From positions 1 through 21,201 of the forward strand of contig JAJBVW010000224.1 of the NCBI GenBank assembly GCA_020866945.1: DNA of 21,201 nt. The letters run 5' to 3'. The notes beneath the pieces were generated by a model that was not told the origin of the DNA, did not search any database, and was given only the letters and a program-made list of their open reading frames with translations. The translations under genes were made by a program, and so were the position numbers. The stretch is from Oscillospiraceae bacterium (GTDB lineage Bacteria > Bacillota > Clostridia > Oscillospirales > Oscillospiraceae). Below are positions 7,628-14,821 of the stretch, piece by piece (the stretch's first letter is position 1; each line of letters opens with the position of its first letter).

Positions 7628-9034
7628 TTATCCGCACAGCGCCGCAATGGCGTGGGCGAAGATTTTTGTCGCGGTCAGCAGGTCTTCCATGGGAAAGCGC
7701 TCGTTCGCGCCGTGCATATTGACCTCTATGCCCGGCATTTTATAGCCGAAGGCTACGCCGCCGGGGACATCGTGAACATAGGTGCCGCCGCCCATGGAAT
7801 AGCAGGCTCCTAATTGCCCGGTAACAGCTTCATAGCAGCCAAGGAGCGTCTGGATGAATGCTCCCTCCGCCGGGGTATAGTGGGGCGGTATCATCATTCC
7901 CGCCGTCTCATATCCCAGGGCTGTCAGGCGGTCATCTGCCACCTCCTTACAGTTTGCCGTGGTGGCGCAAAGAGGAATCCGGCAGTCGCACAGGCCCTCG
8001 ATCCCTGTGTGGGATATGTCCAGGATGGTGAAGGCGCAGGTCAGCGCCCCTGTCTTTTCATCTGCTTGGGCGATGCCAAGAGCCTTGCCGCTGGTGTCCC
8101 CATGGGGCAGCAGCTTATATAACTCCCTGAGCGCCCGGGTGGACGGGCCATCCGCCAGTGGTAGCTCGCACAGCACCTGCATCAGAGCGGTGTTGGGGTT
8201 AATGCCCAGCTCCGGGCTGGCGGCGTGACAGCCCCGGCCTGTTACGGTGATGCGGGCGCCGTGCTCCGTCTCCTCCACCTGCCAGCTGGCGTCCCGCTCC
8301 GCCCAGAGAGGCGCGGCCCCAGCCATGAGGCTCATGGGGTCAACGCCCGAAAGCTCCGCCCACGCCTGGGTAGGAACAGCGTTCATCTGGAATCCCCCAT
8401 GGAGAGCGGTCACATATGGCCCCTCGGGGCTTACCGGCTCCCAGGATTTTTTGAATCGCAGGCGATAAAAGCCCTTCTCCGCGTTGCAGACGGGAAAATC
8501 CGCATCCGGGGTGAAGGTATTTGGTGCCGGAGCCTGCTGCTTGTAATAATAGGCCACATCGCTGGAGCCGCATTCCTCATCCGTTCCCAAAATCAGCCTA
8601 ACGCGGCAGCGCAGGTCAAGACACAACTCCTGCACGCAGCGCATGGCGTACAGGGCCGCTACCGCGCCCCCTTTATCATCCGCCACACCTCGGCCATAGA
8701 TATATCCGTCTTCCTTGATGACCGGATCAAAGGGGTCGGTGTCCCAGCCATCCCCGGCCCCCACCACGTCCAAGTGAGCCAGGATGTCCAGCTTAGGCTC
8801 CTCCGGGCCATAATCAGCAGTCATGACACGGTGGTCATAGTCCGTAACGTCAAAGCCATAGCCGCGGCATAAATCCTCCGCCGCTTCCAATGCCCTGGCC
8901 GGTTCAATTCCATAGGGGGCATTGACCGCCGCCGGGCCGTTCACGCTGGGGATACGGCACAAAGCTTTTAAGTCCTCTAACAGCGCCTCGCGGTGGCCGT
9001 CCACCCAGGCATTGATTTTTTCGTTCTGTATCAT
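7628..9034 (-). CDS. pepV: Dipeptidase PepV (M20 metallopeptidase family)
   Basis: This cytoplasmic zinc dipeptidase hydrolyses dipeptides, including Xaa-His and beta-Ala types in family members. The 468 residues match PepV/Sapep length. Motifs in order are LDILAHLDVVGAGDGW (metal-binding His, catalytic Asp), YGRGVADDKGG (bridging Asp), LGTDEECGSSD (catalytic Glu-Glu), FTPDADFPVCNAEKG (metal Asp), the lid domain in the middle, and GGGTYVHDVPGGVAFG with HGANERF near the end. The N-terminal CRIPSVNG segment is also typical. The ATG start has AGGAG 12 bases upstream, slightly far. It is divergent from the nitroreductase-LOG pair and has its own terminator, so it is a single-gene unit. Confidence 0.95.
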   Translation of the reverse strand: MIQNEKINAWVDGHREALLEDLKALCRIPSVNGPAAVNAPYGIEPARALEAAEDLCRGYGFDVTDYDHRVMTADYGPEEPKLDILAHLDVVGAGDGWDTDPFDPVIKEDGYIYGRGVADDKGGAVAALYAMRCVQELCLDLRCRVRLILGTDEECGSSDVAYYYKQQAPAPNTFTPDADFPVCNAEKGFYRLRFKKSWEPVSPEGPYVTALHGGFQMNAVPTQAWAELSGVDPMSLMAGAAPLWAERDASWQVEETEHGARITVTGRGCHAASPELGINPNTALMQVLCELPLADGPSTRALRELYKLLPHGDTSGKALGIAQADEKTGALTCAFTILDISHTGIEGLCDCRIPLCATTANCKEVADDRLTALGYETAGMMIPPHYTPAEGAFIQTLLGCYEAVTGQLGACYSMGGGTYVHDVPGGVAFGYKMPGIEVNMHGANERFPMEDLLTATKIFAHAIAALCG

Positions 9035-9074
9035 AATTGGAAATCACTCCTTTTTGGCATAGTCCGTCTCCCCT

Positions 9075-9126
9075 ATTGTAACAGGAAATAACGGGAATTG
9101 CAAAACAATGCCGCCTCTGCTATAAT
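9075..9126. promoter_or_regulatory. Divergent promoters sharing one palindromic -35 hexamer
   Basis: TTGCAA at 9098-9103 is its own reverse complement. Rightward it is followed after 17 bases by TATAAT (9121-9126), leading to the nitroreductase gene. Leftward on the minus strand it is followed after 17 bases by TACAAT (plus-strand ATTGTA, 9075-9080), leading to pepV. Both spacings are optimal, so the two promoters would use the same -35 bases and be mutually exclusive for RNA polymerase. Confidence 0.6.
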
Positions 9127-9162
9127 GACAGACAACAGGATTATTAAATTAGGAGTATAAAA

Positions 9163-9921
9163 ATGGTTGACATAAGTTTTGACAAAGACCTCTGCATCCG
9201 TTGTGGACAGTGCGTGAAAATATGCTCCATGGGCCATCTGCGCATGGAGGAATCTGGCCCCGCCGCCACAGGCCGCGGCGGGTGCATGGACTGTCTGCAA
9301 TGCGCCGCCGTCTGTCCCCGGGACGCCGTGCGTCGCAATGGAGTTTCCGCCACCGTTCCCAAGCCGAAGGATTCGCTGGAGGCGCTGGTCATGTCCCGCC
9401 GGTCTATCCGGCATTTCAAGCCCCAGCCCCCGGAGCGGGAGACTCTCCAATGGGCCTTAGACCGGGCGGCATACGCCCCCAGCGGAAAAAACCGAAAGGC
9501 TAACCGCTGGACGGTTATCTATGGCCGGGAACGGATGGAGGCCGTGTCCGACCGCGCCCTTCAGCACTGCCGGGAAACCGGCTATGCCCCGGAGCTTTTA
9601 AAACTGACCGCAAAGGGCATCGACCTGCTGACCTGCGGGGCCTCCGCCATGGTCATCGGCTGGTCGCCGGACGATTGCCTGAATCCCACGGTGGACACCA
9701 TCGCGGCCATGGAAACGGCGGAACTGCTGCTGGTGCATCGGGGCCTTGGCACCTGCTGGGGCGGGTATATGCGCCGCATAGTGAACGCCTGCCCGGCACT
9801 CCAGGAAATGCTTGGCATTCCTTCGGGCTGCTCGGTGCAGGGCTGTTTTGTTGTGGGTTGGCCGGATGGAAACTTCCCCCATATCCCAACCCGTCCGGCG
9901 GCGGATATTTTCTGGGCATAA
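9163..9921 (+). CDS. Nitroreductase-family protein with N-terminal two-cluster ferredoxin domain
   Basis: The 252-residue protein combines a bacterial ferredoxin domain and a nitroreductase fold. Residues 1-55 carry two [4Fe-4S] motifs, C11/C14/C17 with C21 and C41/C44/C47 with C51 followed by Pro. Residues ~68-250 show the FMN-binding nitroreductase features: SRRSIRHFK near the start of the domain, RAAYAPSGKNRKANRW, and the MVIGWSPDD and GLGTCWGGYM segments. Such ferredoxin-nitroreductases are cytoplasmic flavoenzymes that take electrons from low-potential donors; the physiological substrate is unknown. AGGAG precedes the ATG. The LOG gene follows after 13 bases, so they form an operon. Confidence 0.88.
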   Translation: MVDISFDKDLCIRCGQCVKICSMGHLRMEESGPAATGRGGCMDCLQCAAVCPRDAVRRNGVSATVPKPKDSLEALVMSRRSIRHFKPQPPERETLQWALDRAAYAPSGKNRKANRWTVIYGRERMEAVSDRALQHCRETGYAPELLKLTAKGIDLLTCGASAMVIGWSPDDCLNPTVDTIAAMETAELLLVHRGLGTCWGGYMRRIVNACPALQEMLGIPSGCSVQGCFVVGWPDGNFPHIPTRPAADIFWA

Positions 9922-9934
9922 ACGGAGGCGCAGC

Positions 9935-10468
9935 ATGAAAATTTGCCTATTTGGGTCGGCACGCGATTCCGTGCCGGAGATTTACATAACACAGACGGAG
10001 ACTCTGGGCCGCCTGATGGGTTCGCGAGGGCACAGCCTAGTGTTCGGCGGCGGGGCCAGAGGTATGATGGGCGCGGCAGCACGAGGCGTTCGCGCGGGCG
10101 GCGGGCGGCTCATTGGCATTGCCCCGGCGTTTTTCAATAAGCCCGGCGTTTTCGCAGACTGTGACGAGCTTATCATCACGGAGGATATGTCCACCCGCAA
10201 GGACAAAATGATAGAACTCGCGGATGCTTTCATTATCGCCCCCGGCGGCGTCGGCACCCTGGACGAATTTTCCGAGGTGCTGACACTTCTGTCCCTTGAG
10301 CAGCATCAAAAGCCTATTGCCCTCTATAACATCGACGGGTTTTACGACGGTCTTCTCTCTTTCCTGGAAAAGGCCGCTGGAGAGGATTTCTTCCTTCCCG
10401 GCCTGCTGAATCTTTTTGCCGTGACCGACTCCCCGGCAGCGGCGCTGGAATATCTGGAAGTTAAATAA
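9935..10468 (+). CDS. LOG-family protein (TIGR00730, lysine decarboxylase-like Rossmann fold)
   Basis: The protein is 177 residues long from the ATG at 9935, which has GGAGG six bases upstream. The frame stays open further upstream but without a ribosome binding site and inside the nitroreductase gene. It shows the two LOG signatures, GGGARGMMGAAARG and APGGVGTLDEFSE (the PGGxGTxxE motif). Enzymes of this family hydrolyse nucleoside 5'-monophosphates at the N-glycosidic bond; plant and actinobacterial members activate cytokinins, and the old annotation 'lysine decarboxylase' is misleading. The substrate in this organism is unknown. It is the second gene of a two-gene operon with the ferredoxin-nitroreductase. 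Confidence 0.9.
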   Translation: MKICLFGSARDSVPEIYITQTETLGRLMGSRGHSLVFGGGARGMMGAAARGVRAGGGRLIGIAPAFFNKPGVFADCDELIITEDMSTRKDKMIELADAFIIAPGGVGTLDEFSEVLTLLSLEQHQKPIALYNIDGFYDGLLSFLEKAAGEDFFLPGLLNLFAVTDSPAAALEYLEVK

Positions 10469-10473
10469 AAATC

Positions 10474-10505
10474 AGGGCGGTTCTGTTGGGAACCGACCCT
10501 TGTTC
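10474..10505 (+). terminator. Probable terminator after the LOG gene
   Basis: CGGTTC (10478-10483) pairs with GAACCG (10490-10495), and AGGG (10474-10477) pairs with CCCT (10497-10500) with one bulged base. The following TGTTCTTGT is only moderately T-rich. It begins six bases after the stop codon. Confidence 0.6.
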
Positions 10506-10605
10506 TTGTCGTTATGCCACCGAATTGGGCAACGTTATTCTGTTGTAAGGGGTATCTGCACTTTAATCCGACTTCACAATTTTTCCGAAAAATCAATGTA
10601 TCCAA

Positions 10606-11151
10606 CTAACTTTTATAGCTGATTATCATCACCATTTTTACCTGCTGCGCCTTTGTATTGCGATAAGTGTGTGGAGCCATTCCATCAAAGCAAAATCCAT
10701 CGTCTTTACACAGCGTATGTGTCTTTCCATTTACCTCCAGTTCCATTTCACCCTCCACCATCATGATATATTCCGTACTTTCCTTCAAGTGTCCGATGGA
10801 AGTGTGTTCACAGTCGGGTTCCATTTCAATCTGATACAGCTCAAAGTTTCGATTTCCATCTCGCTTATAATAGCTGAAAATGTGATATTTATCCTCATCC
10901 ATGGACTGGATGTTTTCTTTTTTCACATGAATAACATTGCCATGAGGACACTCCAGAAAATCCGCATATGTCACCTGTAAGGCATCAGTTATTTTCCATA
11001 TCGTATTGATTGTCGGATTTGATGCACCCTTCTCCACTTGAGACAGCATAACTTTGCTCACACCTGCAAGCTCAGCAAGCTGACCTAAGCTCAGGTTCCT
11101 TTCTTCTCTAAGCCGTCTTAGATTGACAGCGATGATTTCGTTGATTTCCAT
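10606..11151 (-). CDS. XRE-family transcriptional regulator with C-terminal cupin domain
   Basis: The protein is 181 residues from the ATG at 11151, which has GGAGG five bases upstream; a TTG twelve bases earlier (11163) would put the ribosome binding site inside the gene. Residues ~3-60 are a helix-turn-helix of the Cro/C1 (HTH_3) type: LRRLREERNLSLGQLAELAG, then VSKVMLSQVEKGASNPTINT. Residues ~100-178 form a cupin barrel (HTSIGHLKESTEYIMMVEGE, then a C-terminal strand with APHTYRN). Such regulators usually sense a small molecule through the cupin. Being divergent from azlCD, with two palindromes in the shared region, it probably controls the branched-chain amino acid exporter and perhaps itself. 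The effector is unknown. Confidence 0.9.
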   Translation of the reverse strand: MEINEIIAVNLRRLREERNLSLGQLAELAGVSKVMLSQVEKGASNPTINTIWKITDALQVTYADFLECPHGNVIHVKKENIQSMDEDKYHIFSYYKRDGNRNFELYQIEMEPDCEHTSIGHLKESTEYIMMVEGEMELEVNGKTHTLCKDDGFCFDGMAPHTYRNTKAQQVKMVMIISYKS

Positions 11152-11180
11152 AGCGGCCTCCAAAAAATATAACTTACGAC

Positions 11181-11231
11181 TTGTAATTTATATTTTACTG
11201 ATGTATAATGTCTGTAAATCATATTTTACAG
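11181..11231 (+). promoter_or_regulatory. azlC promoter with two repeated operator-like palindromes
   Basis: The promoter is TTGTAA (11181-11186), 17 bases, TATAAT (11204-11209). Two near-identical 19-base elements overlap it: TGTAATTTATATTTTACTG (11182-11200) and TGTAAATCATATTTTACAG (11213-11231). They match at 16 of 19 positions and start 31 bases apart, about three helical turns. The second contains the inverted repeat CTGTAAA-N6-TTTACAG (11212-11231). One covers the -35 and spacer, the other the start of transcription. This is the geometry of a repressor, most simply the divergent XRE-cupin protein. Confidence 0.6.
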
Positions 11232-11265
11232 TATGGAAGATAAAATTTCAAGGAGGAAGTTTGTC

Positions 11266-11961
11266 ATGCAGCTAAAAGCTTTAAAAGCAGCATTTCCATA
11301 TACTGTCCCCATATTATCCGGCTTCTGGTTTCTTGGACTGACCTATGGTATCTATATGAACGTGTCCGGTTTCAGCTTCATTTATCCGATGATGATGAGC
11401 TTCACCATTTTTGGCGGATCGCTGGAATTCGTTGCTGTATCAATGCTCCTCGCTCCGTATGCACCGCTGCAAACATTGATTATGACCATCATGATTCAGG
11501 CAAGGCATCTCTTTTATGGAATTTCAATGCTTGACATTTACAAGGGAACAGGCTGGAAAAAGTGGTATCTTATTTTCGGAATGTGCGACGAAACATTTTC
11601 TATCAACTATTCCGCCAAGATTCCATTGGATGTAGACAGGGGCTGGTTCATGTTTTTTGTCACGCTCCTGAATCATTTGTATTGGTTTACAGGCGCTACG
11701 ATTGGAGGACTCCTTGGTTCTCTGATTTCCTTTAATACGGAAGGCCTTGATTTTGTAATGACGGCTATGTTTGTCGTCATCTTTTTGGAGCAATGGCAAA
11801 AGGAAAAGACGCATTATACGGCCATTATCGGTATCGCAGCGTCCGTGGTTTGTCTGCTCGGATTTGGCGCAGATTCCTTTATTATACCGACTATGCTCTG
11901 CATTTTGGTGCTGCTGACTATATTACGTCAGCCAATCGAAAAGGCGGGTGAAAAAGCATGA
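11266..11961 (+). CDS. azlC: AzlC-family branched-chain amino acid exporter, large subunit
   Basis: The polytopic inner membrane protein has 231 residues. I place the start at 11266 because AGGAGG lies nine bases upstream and MQLKALKAAFPYTVPILSGF is the normal AzlC beginning; the ATG at 11233 has no ribosome binding site and lies just downstream of the operator. Family features are the N-terminal AFPYTVPI, the FGGSLEFVAVSML stretch, MIQARHLFYGISML, and the D-E-T-F segment (MCDETFSINY). With AzlD it forms an exporter of branched-chain amino acids and analogues such as azaleucine; some members move other amino acids. The start of azlD overlaps the azlC stop (ATGA), so the two are translationally coupled. 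Confidence 0.92.
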   Translation: MQLKALKAAFPYTVPILSGFWFLGLTYGIYMNVSGFSFIYPMMMSFTIFGGSLEFVAVSMLLAPYAPLQTLIMTIMIQARHLFYGISMLDIYKGTGWKKWYLIFGMCDETFSINYSAKIPLDVDRGWFMFFVTLLNHLYWFTGATIGGLLGSLISFNTEGLDFVMTAMFVVIFLEQWQKEKTHYTAIIGIAASVVCLLGFGADSFIIPTMLCILVLLTILRQPIEKAGEKA

Positions 11962-12284
11962 CTGTTGTTCAGCAGATTGCTACTATTGGGCTGTGTGTGC
12001 TTGGAACAATGCTGACTCGTTTTTTACCGTTTCTGATCTTTTCCCCGGCAAAATCAACTCCAAGGTATATTCAATATTTAGGACAGGCACTACCCAGCGC
12101 TATCTTTGGAATGCTTGTCGTATATTGCCTGAAAGATGTGAGTATTGTATCCGGCAGCCACGGACTGCCGGAATTAATTGCAATCATTTGTGTGACTGGA
12201 TTGCATTTATGGAAAAAACAAATGCTGCTCTCTATTGCCGGAGGAACGATCTGCTATATGATGTTAGTACAATTTGTGTTCTGA
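11958..12284 (+). CDS. azlD: AzlD-family branched-chain amino acid exporter, small subunit
   Basis: The protein has 108 residues with about four predicted membrane helices. The family pattern is visible: an N-terminal helix ending in GTMLTRFLPFLIF, then a polar loop and YIQYLGQALPSAIFGMLVVY, then two helices near the C-terminus (IAIICVTGLHLW and LLSIAGGTICYMML). It is the obligate small partner of AzlC. The ATG overlaps the azlC stop in ATGA, and GGCGGGTG lies just upstream within azlC. It converges with the gene ending at 12304, only 19 bases away, and I see no terminator in that gap. Confidence 0.92.
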   Translation: MTVVQQIATIGLCVLGTMLTRFLPFLIFSPAKSTPRYIQYLGQALPSAIFGMLVVYCLKDVSIVSGSHGLPELIAIICVTGLHLWKKQMLLSIAGGTICYMMLVQFVF

Positions 12285-12303
12285 TCAGAGAAAAAAATCT
12301 ATT

Positions 12304-12861
12304 CTATATACGATACCACACTCTGCTCTCAGTAAACACTGCATCCATGAACCAGTCCCATGGTTGGAGCGGGATTTGTTCCGCTTGCTGAACGGCGAAG
12401 GCCGCGGCGATGATATGAGCGTTTTTGCATTGGGGCAAAAAGCGGTCGTAATAGCCGCCGCCCATACCCAGACGGGCGCAGCGACTGTCAAAGGTGGTGC
12501 AGGGGCATACCACCAAATCGATGTCCTCCGGTGAGACTGGCTCTGAGCGGGAAGGAACCGGCTCATAAATGCCGAAGGCTCCGCGCACCCAGGCGTCTTC
12601 ATCCAAAGGCTGAAGTGCGAGCAGCATCTCCCCTGGGGTGCATTTGGGATAGACAAACCGCCGCCCTGTCATAGTTTCCAGACTGACCTCCGCCCCTACA
12701 GCCCGATAGAGCATCACGGTTTCCGCTTGTTGGAACCATACATAGTCCATGATTCGCGCCGCAATGACAGCCGAGCAGCGCGCTCGCTCCGCCGCCGTAA
12801 TGCCCCGCCGCGCCGCGATTCCCTCTTGCCGCAGCCGCTCCCGTTCTTTTTGTATCTCCAT
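12304..12861 (-). CDS. 5-formyltetrahydrofolate cyclo-ligase
   Basis: The 185-residue cytoplasmic enzyme converts 5-formyl-THF with ATP to 5,10-methenyl-THF, returning it to the one-carbon pool. Features are the basic N-terminal helix (RLRQEGIAARRGI), the VMLYRAVGAEV strand region, RRFVYPKC, the FGIYEP segment that follows the substrate loop in this family, DLVVCPCTTFDSRCARLGMG and the diagnostic GMGGGYYDRFL ATP/Mg loop. The length is normal for the family. AGGAGA lies five bases before the ATG. It is a single gene between the azl cassette and the ATP synthase operon. The symbols ygfA and fthC are used for homologues; I leave the field empty. Confidence 0.95.
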   Translation of the reverse strand: MEIQKERERLRQEGIAARRGITAAERARCSAVIAARIMDYVWFQQAETVMLYRAVGAEVSLETMTGRRFVYPKCTPGEMLLALQPLDEDAWVRGAFGIYEPVPSRSEPVSPEDIDLVVCPCTTFDSRCARLGMGGGYYDRFLPQCKNAHIIAAAFAVQQAEQIPLQPWDWFMDAVFTESRVWYRI

Positions 12862-12890
12862 GTGTGTTCTCCTTGCCTGTCGTTGGTGCT

Positions 12891-12919
12891 ATTATACGTT
12901 ATAGGATGCTTTTTTCCAA
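12891..12919 (-). promoter_or_regulatory. Predicted sigma-A promoter of the 5-formyl-THF cyclo-ligase gene
   Basis: On the minus strand TTGGAA (plus-strand 12914-12919), 17 bases, then TATAAT (12891-12896). It gives a short leader ending in AAGGAGA before the ATG at 12861. Confidence 0.6.
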
Positions 12920-12949
12920 GAGAATTTCTCTCCCGTATATCACCCCTAA

Positions 12950-12997
12950 AAAATAACACAACCCCGCGACTGAATCGAAATGATTCAAGTCACGGGG
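12950..12997 (-). terminator. Terminator of the ATP synthase operon
   Basis: CCCCG (12962-12966) pairs with CGGGG (12993-12997), GACT (12968-12971) with AGTC (12988-12991) and GAATC (12972-12976) with GATTC (12982-12986), with one mismatch and one bulge; the loop is 5 bases. On the minus strand it is followed by TTGTGTTATTTTTT. It lies 12 bases after the atpC stop. Confidence 0.8.
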
Positions 12998-13008
12998 GTC
13001 TATTATTC

Positions 13009-13422
13009 TTATTTTCCCATGGAATGACCCTTGACACGCAGGCGGCTGGCGGCGCGGGCCAGATTCGCCTGGGCGCTGCGGTATTCCACGATGCTGCGGC
13101 GCTGTAGAATCGCCTCGCGAGCCTGGTCGGCGGCGCGGCGGGCGCGGTTTTCGTCTATCTCCTCCGGCCGCTCGGCGGAATCCACCAGAACAAGAACCTC
13201 GCCGTTTTCGATTTTAAATAGTCCTTCGGATACGGAGGCCTCCTGCATCTCCTGGCCGGGAATCCGATAGAGCAGAGGCCCCGGCACCACGGCGCTGATA
13301 AGGTCTCTATGTCCTGCCCAGATGCCGTATTGTCCCCGAAGTGTGGGGATAACAAGCGATTCGCACGGCCCATCGTAGAAAACACGGTCAGCGGCCAGGA
13401 TATGGATTTGGAATGACCTCAT
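13009..13422 (-). CDS. atpC: F1 ATP synthase subunit epsilon
   Basis: The 137-residue subunit is part of the central stalk and can inhibit ATP hydrolysis. Residues 1-~85 form the beta-sandwich: FQIHILAADRVFYDGPCESL, then VIPTLRGQYGIWAGHRDLI with the family's G-x-x-G-I-x-x-x-H segment, and GLFKIENGEVLVLVDSAERP. The rest is the two-helix C-terminal domain (ENRARRAADQAREAI and the following helix). The ATG at 13422 is one base after the atpD stop and has GGAGG inside the end of atpD. A longer open frame reaching into atpD lacks homology and is not used. It is the last gene of the operon. Confidence 0.94.
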   Translation of the reverse strand: MRSFQIHILAADRVFYDGPCESLVIPTLRGQYGIWAGHRDLISAVVPGPLLYRIPGQEMQEASVSEGLFKIENGEVLVLVDSAERPEEIDENRARRAADQAREAILQRRSIVEYRSAQANLARAASRLRVKGHSMGK

Positions 13423-13423
13423 A

Positions 13424-14821
13424 TCACTGTCCCTCCACCTCCGCCGCCTTCTTCGCCACGTCGTCAATGGTACCCACGTTATAAAACGCCGCTTCGGGGT
13501 ATTCGTCCATCTCCCCGTCCACAATGGCCGCAAAGCCCCGAACGGTTTCCGACAGAGGAACATAAACTCCGGGCATACCGGTGAATTTCTCCGCCACATG
13601 GGTGGGCTGGGCCAGGAAGCGCTGTATCTTTCTGGCGCGGGCCACGGTCTTGCGATCCTCGTCGCTTAGTTCTTCCATGCCCAGGATAGCAATGATGTCC
13701 TGAAGCTCGTTGTATTTCTGCAATATTTCCTGCACACGGCGGGCAACACGGTAATGCTCCTGACCGACAATGTCCGCCTCCAACATCCGAGAGGTGGAGG
13801 CAAGCGGGTCAACGGCCGGATAAAGGCCCTGCTCCGCAATCTTCCGGCTCAAAACTGTCGTCGCGTCCAAATGGGTGAAGGTCGTGGCAGGAGCCGGGTC
13901 TGTCAGGTCGTCCGCCGGGACATACACCGCCTGAACCGAGGTGACAGAGCCGCTCTTGGTGGTGGTAATGCGCTCCTGGAGAGCGCCCATCTCCTGCGCC
14001 AGGGTTGGCTGATAGCCCACGGCGGAGGGCATACGGCCCAGCAGTGTGGACACCTCGCTGCCCGCCTGCACAAAGCGGAAGATGTTGTCGATGAACAGCA
14101 GCACGTCCTTGTGCTCCTCGTCCCGGAAATACTCCGCCATGGTCAGCCCGGACAGCGCCACGCGCATACGAACGCCGGGACTTTCATTCATCTGGCCGAA
14201 CACCAGGGCGGTCTTATCCAAAGCACCGCTCTCCTGCATTTCGAGCCAGAGGTCGTTTCCCTCCCGGCTTCGCTCACCCACGCCAGTGAAAACGGAATAG
14301 CCGCCCTGCTCCATGGCTACATTATGGATAAGCTCCTGTATCAGCACAGTCTTGCCAACGCCGGCGCCGCCAAATAGGCCGATTTTACCGCCTCTGGGAT
14401 ACGGTCCCAGCAGGTCTATGACCTTGATGCCCGTTTCCAGCAGCTCCACCGTGGGACGCTGCTCCGCAAAGGGCGGCATGGGTCGGTGTATCTCCCACCG
14501 GGGGGCCGATTCCGGCACAGGTTCGCCGCCGTCGATGGGCTGCCCCAGGACGTTGAACATCCGGCCCAGCGTGCATTGGCCCACTGGCACCTGGATGCCC
14601 GTCCCGGCAGCTGTCACCTCCATGCCGCGGCAGAGCTTTTCGCTCCCCGCCAGCATGATGCAGCGCACAGTCTCGCGGTCAATGTGCTTGGCGCCCGCCA
14701 TGACCCGCTCCTCCCCGGCCACCTGAACGGTGAGGGCCTCCTTTATTTTCGGCAGGCTTCCGGCCTGGAATGTAACATCCACAACCGGGCCTGATATTTC
14801 CGCAATGATTCCCTTATTCAC
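13424..14821 (-). CDS. atpD: F1 ATP synthase subunit beta (catalytic)
   Basis: The 465-residue catalytic subunit shows Walker A GGAGVGKT (151-158), the catalytic glutamate in VGERSREGND (E183), the Walker B strand DVLLFIDNIFRF, the loop MPSAVGYQPTLAQEMG, the family signature PAVDPLASTSRM, and the DELSEED-like EELSDED (383-389) that contacts gamma and epsilon. All catalytic features are intact. The start is GTG, overlapping the atpG stop in GTGA, with AAGGAG just upstream, so it is coupled to atpG. Confidence 0.97.
   Translation of the reverse strand: MNKGIIAEISGPVVDVTFQAGSLPKIKEALTVQVAGEERVMAGAKHIDRETVRCIMLAGSEKLCRGMEVTAAGTGIQVPVGQCTLGRMFNVLGQPIDGGEPVPESAPRWEIHRPMPPFAEQRPTVELLETGIKVIDLLGPYPRGGKIGLFGGAGVGKTVLIQELIHNVAMEQGGYSVFTGVGERSREGNDLWLEMQESGALDKTALVFGQMNESPGVRMRVALSGLTMAEYFRDEEHKDVLLFIDNIFRFVQAGSEVSTLLGRMPSAVGYQPTLAQEMGALQERITTTKSGSVTSVQAVYVPADDLTDPAPATTFTHLDATTVLSRKIAEQGLYPAVDPLASTSRMLEADIVGQEHYRVARRVQEILQKYNELQDIIAILGMEELSDEDRKTVARARKIQRFLAQPTHVAEKFTGMPGVYVPLSETVRGFAAIVDGEMDEYPEAAFYNVGTIDDVAKKAAEVEGQ

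Noticed and set aside
11233..11265. Upstream ATG of azlC
   Set aside because: It has no ribosome binding site, and the strong AGGAGG at 11251-11256 lies inside the added segment.
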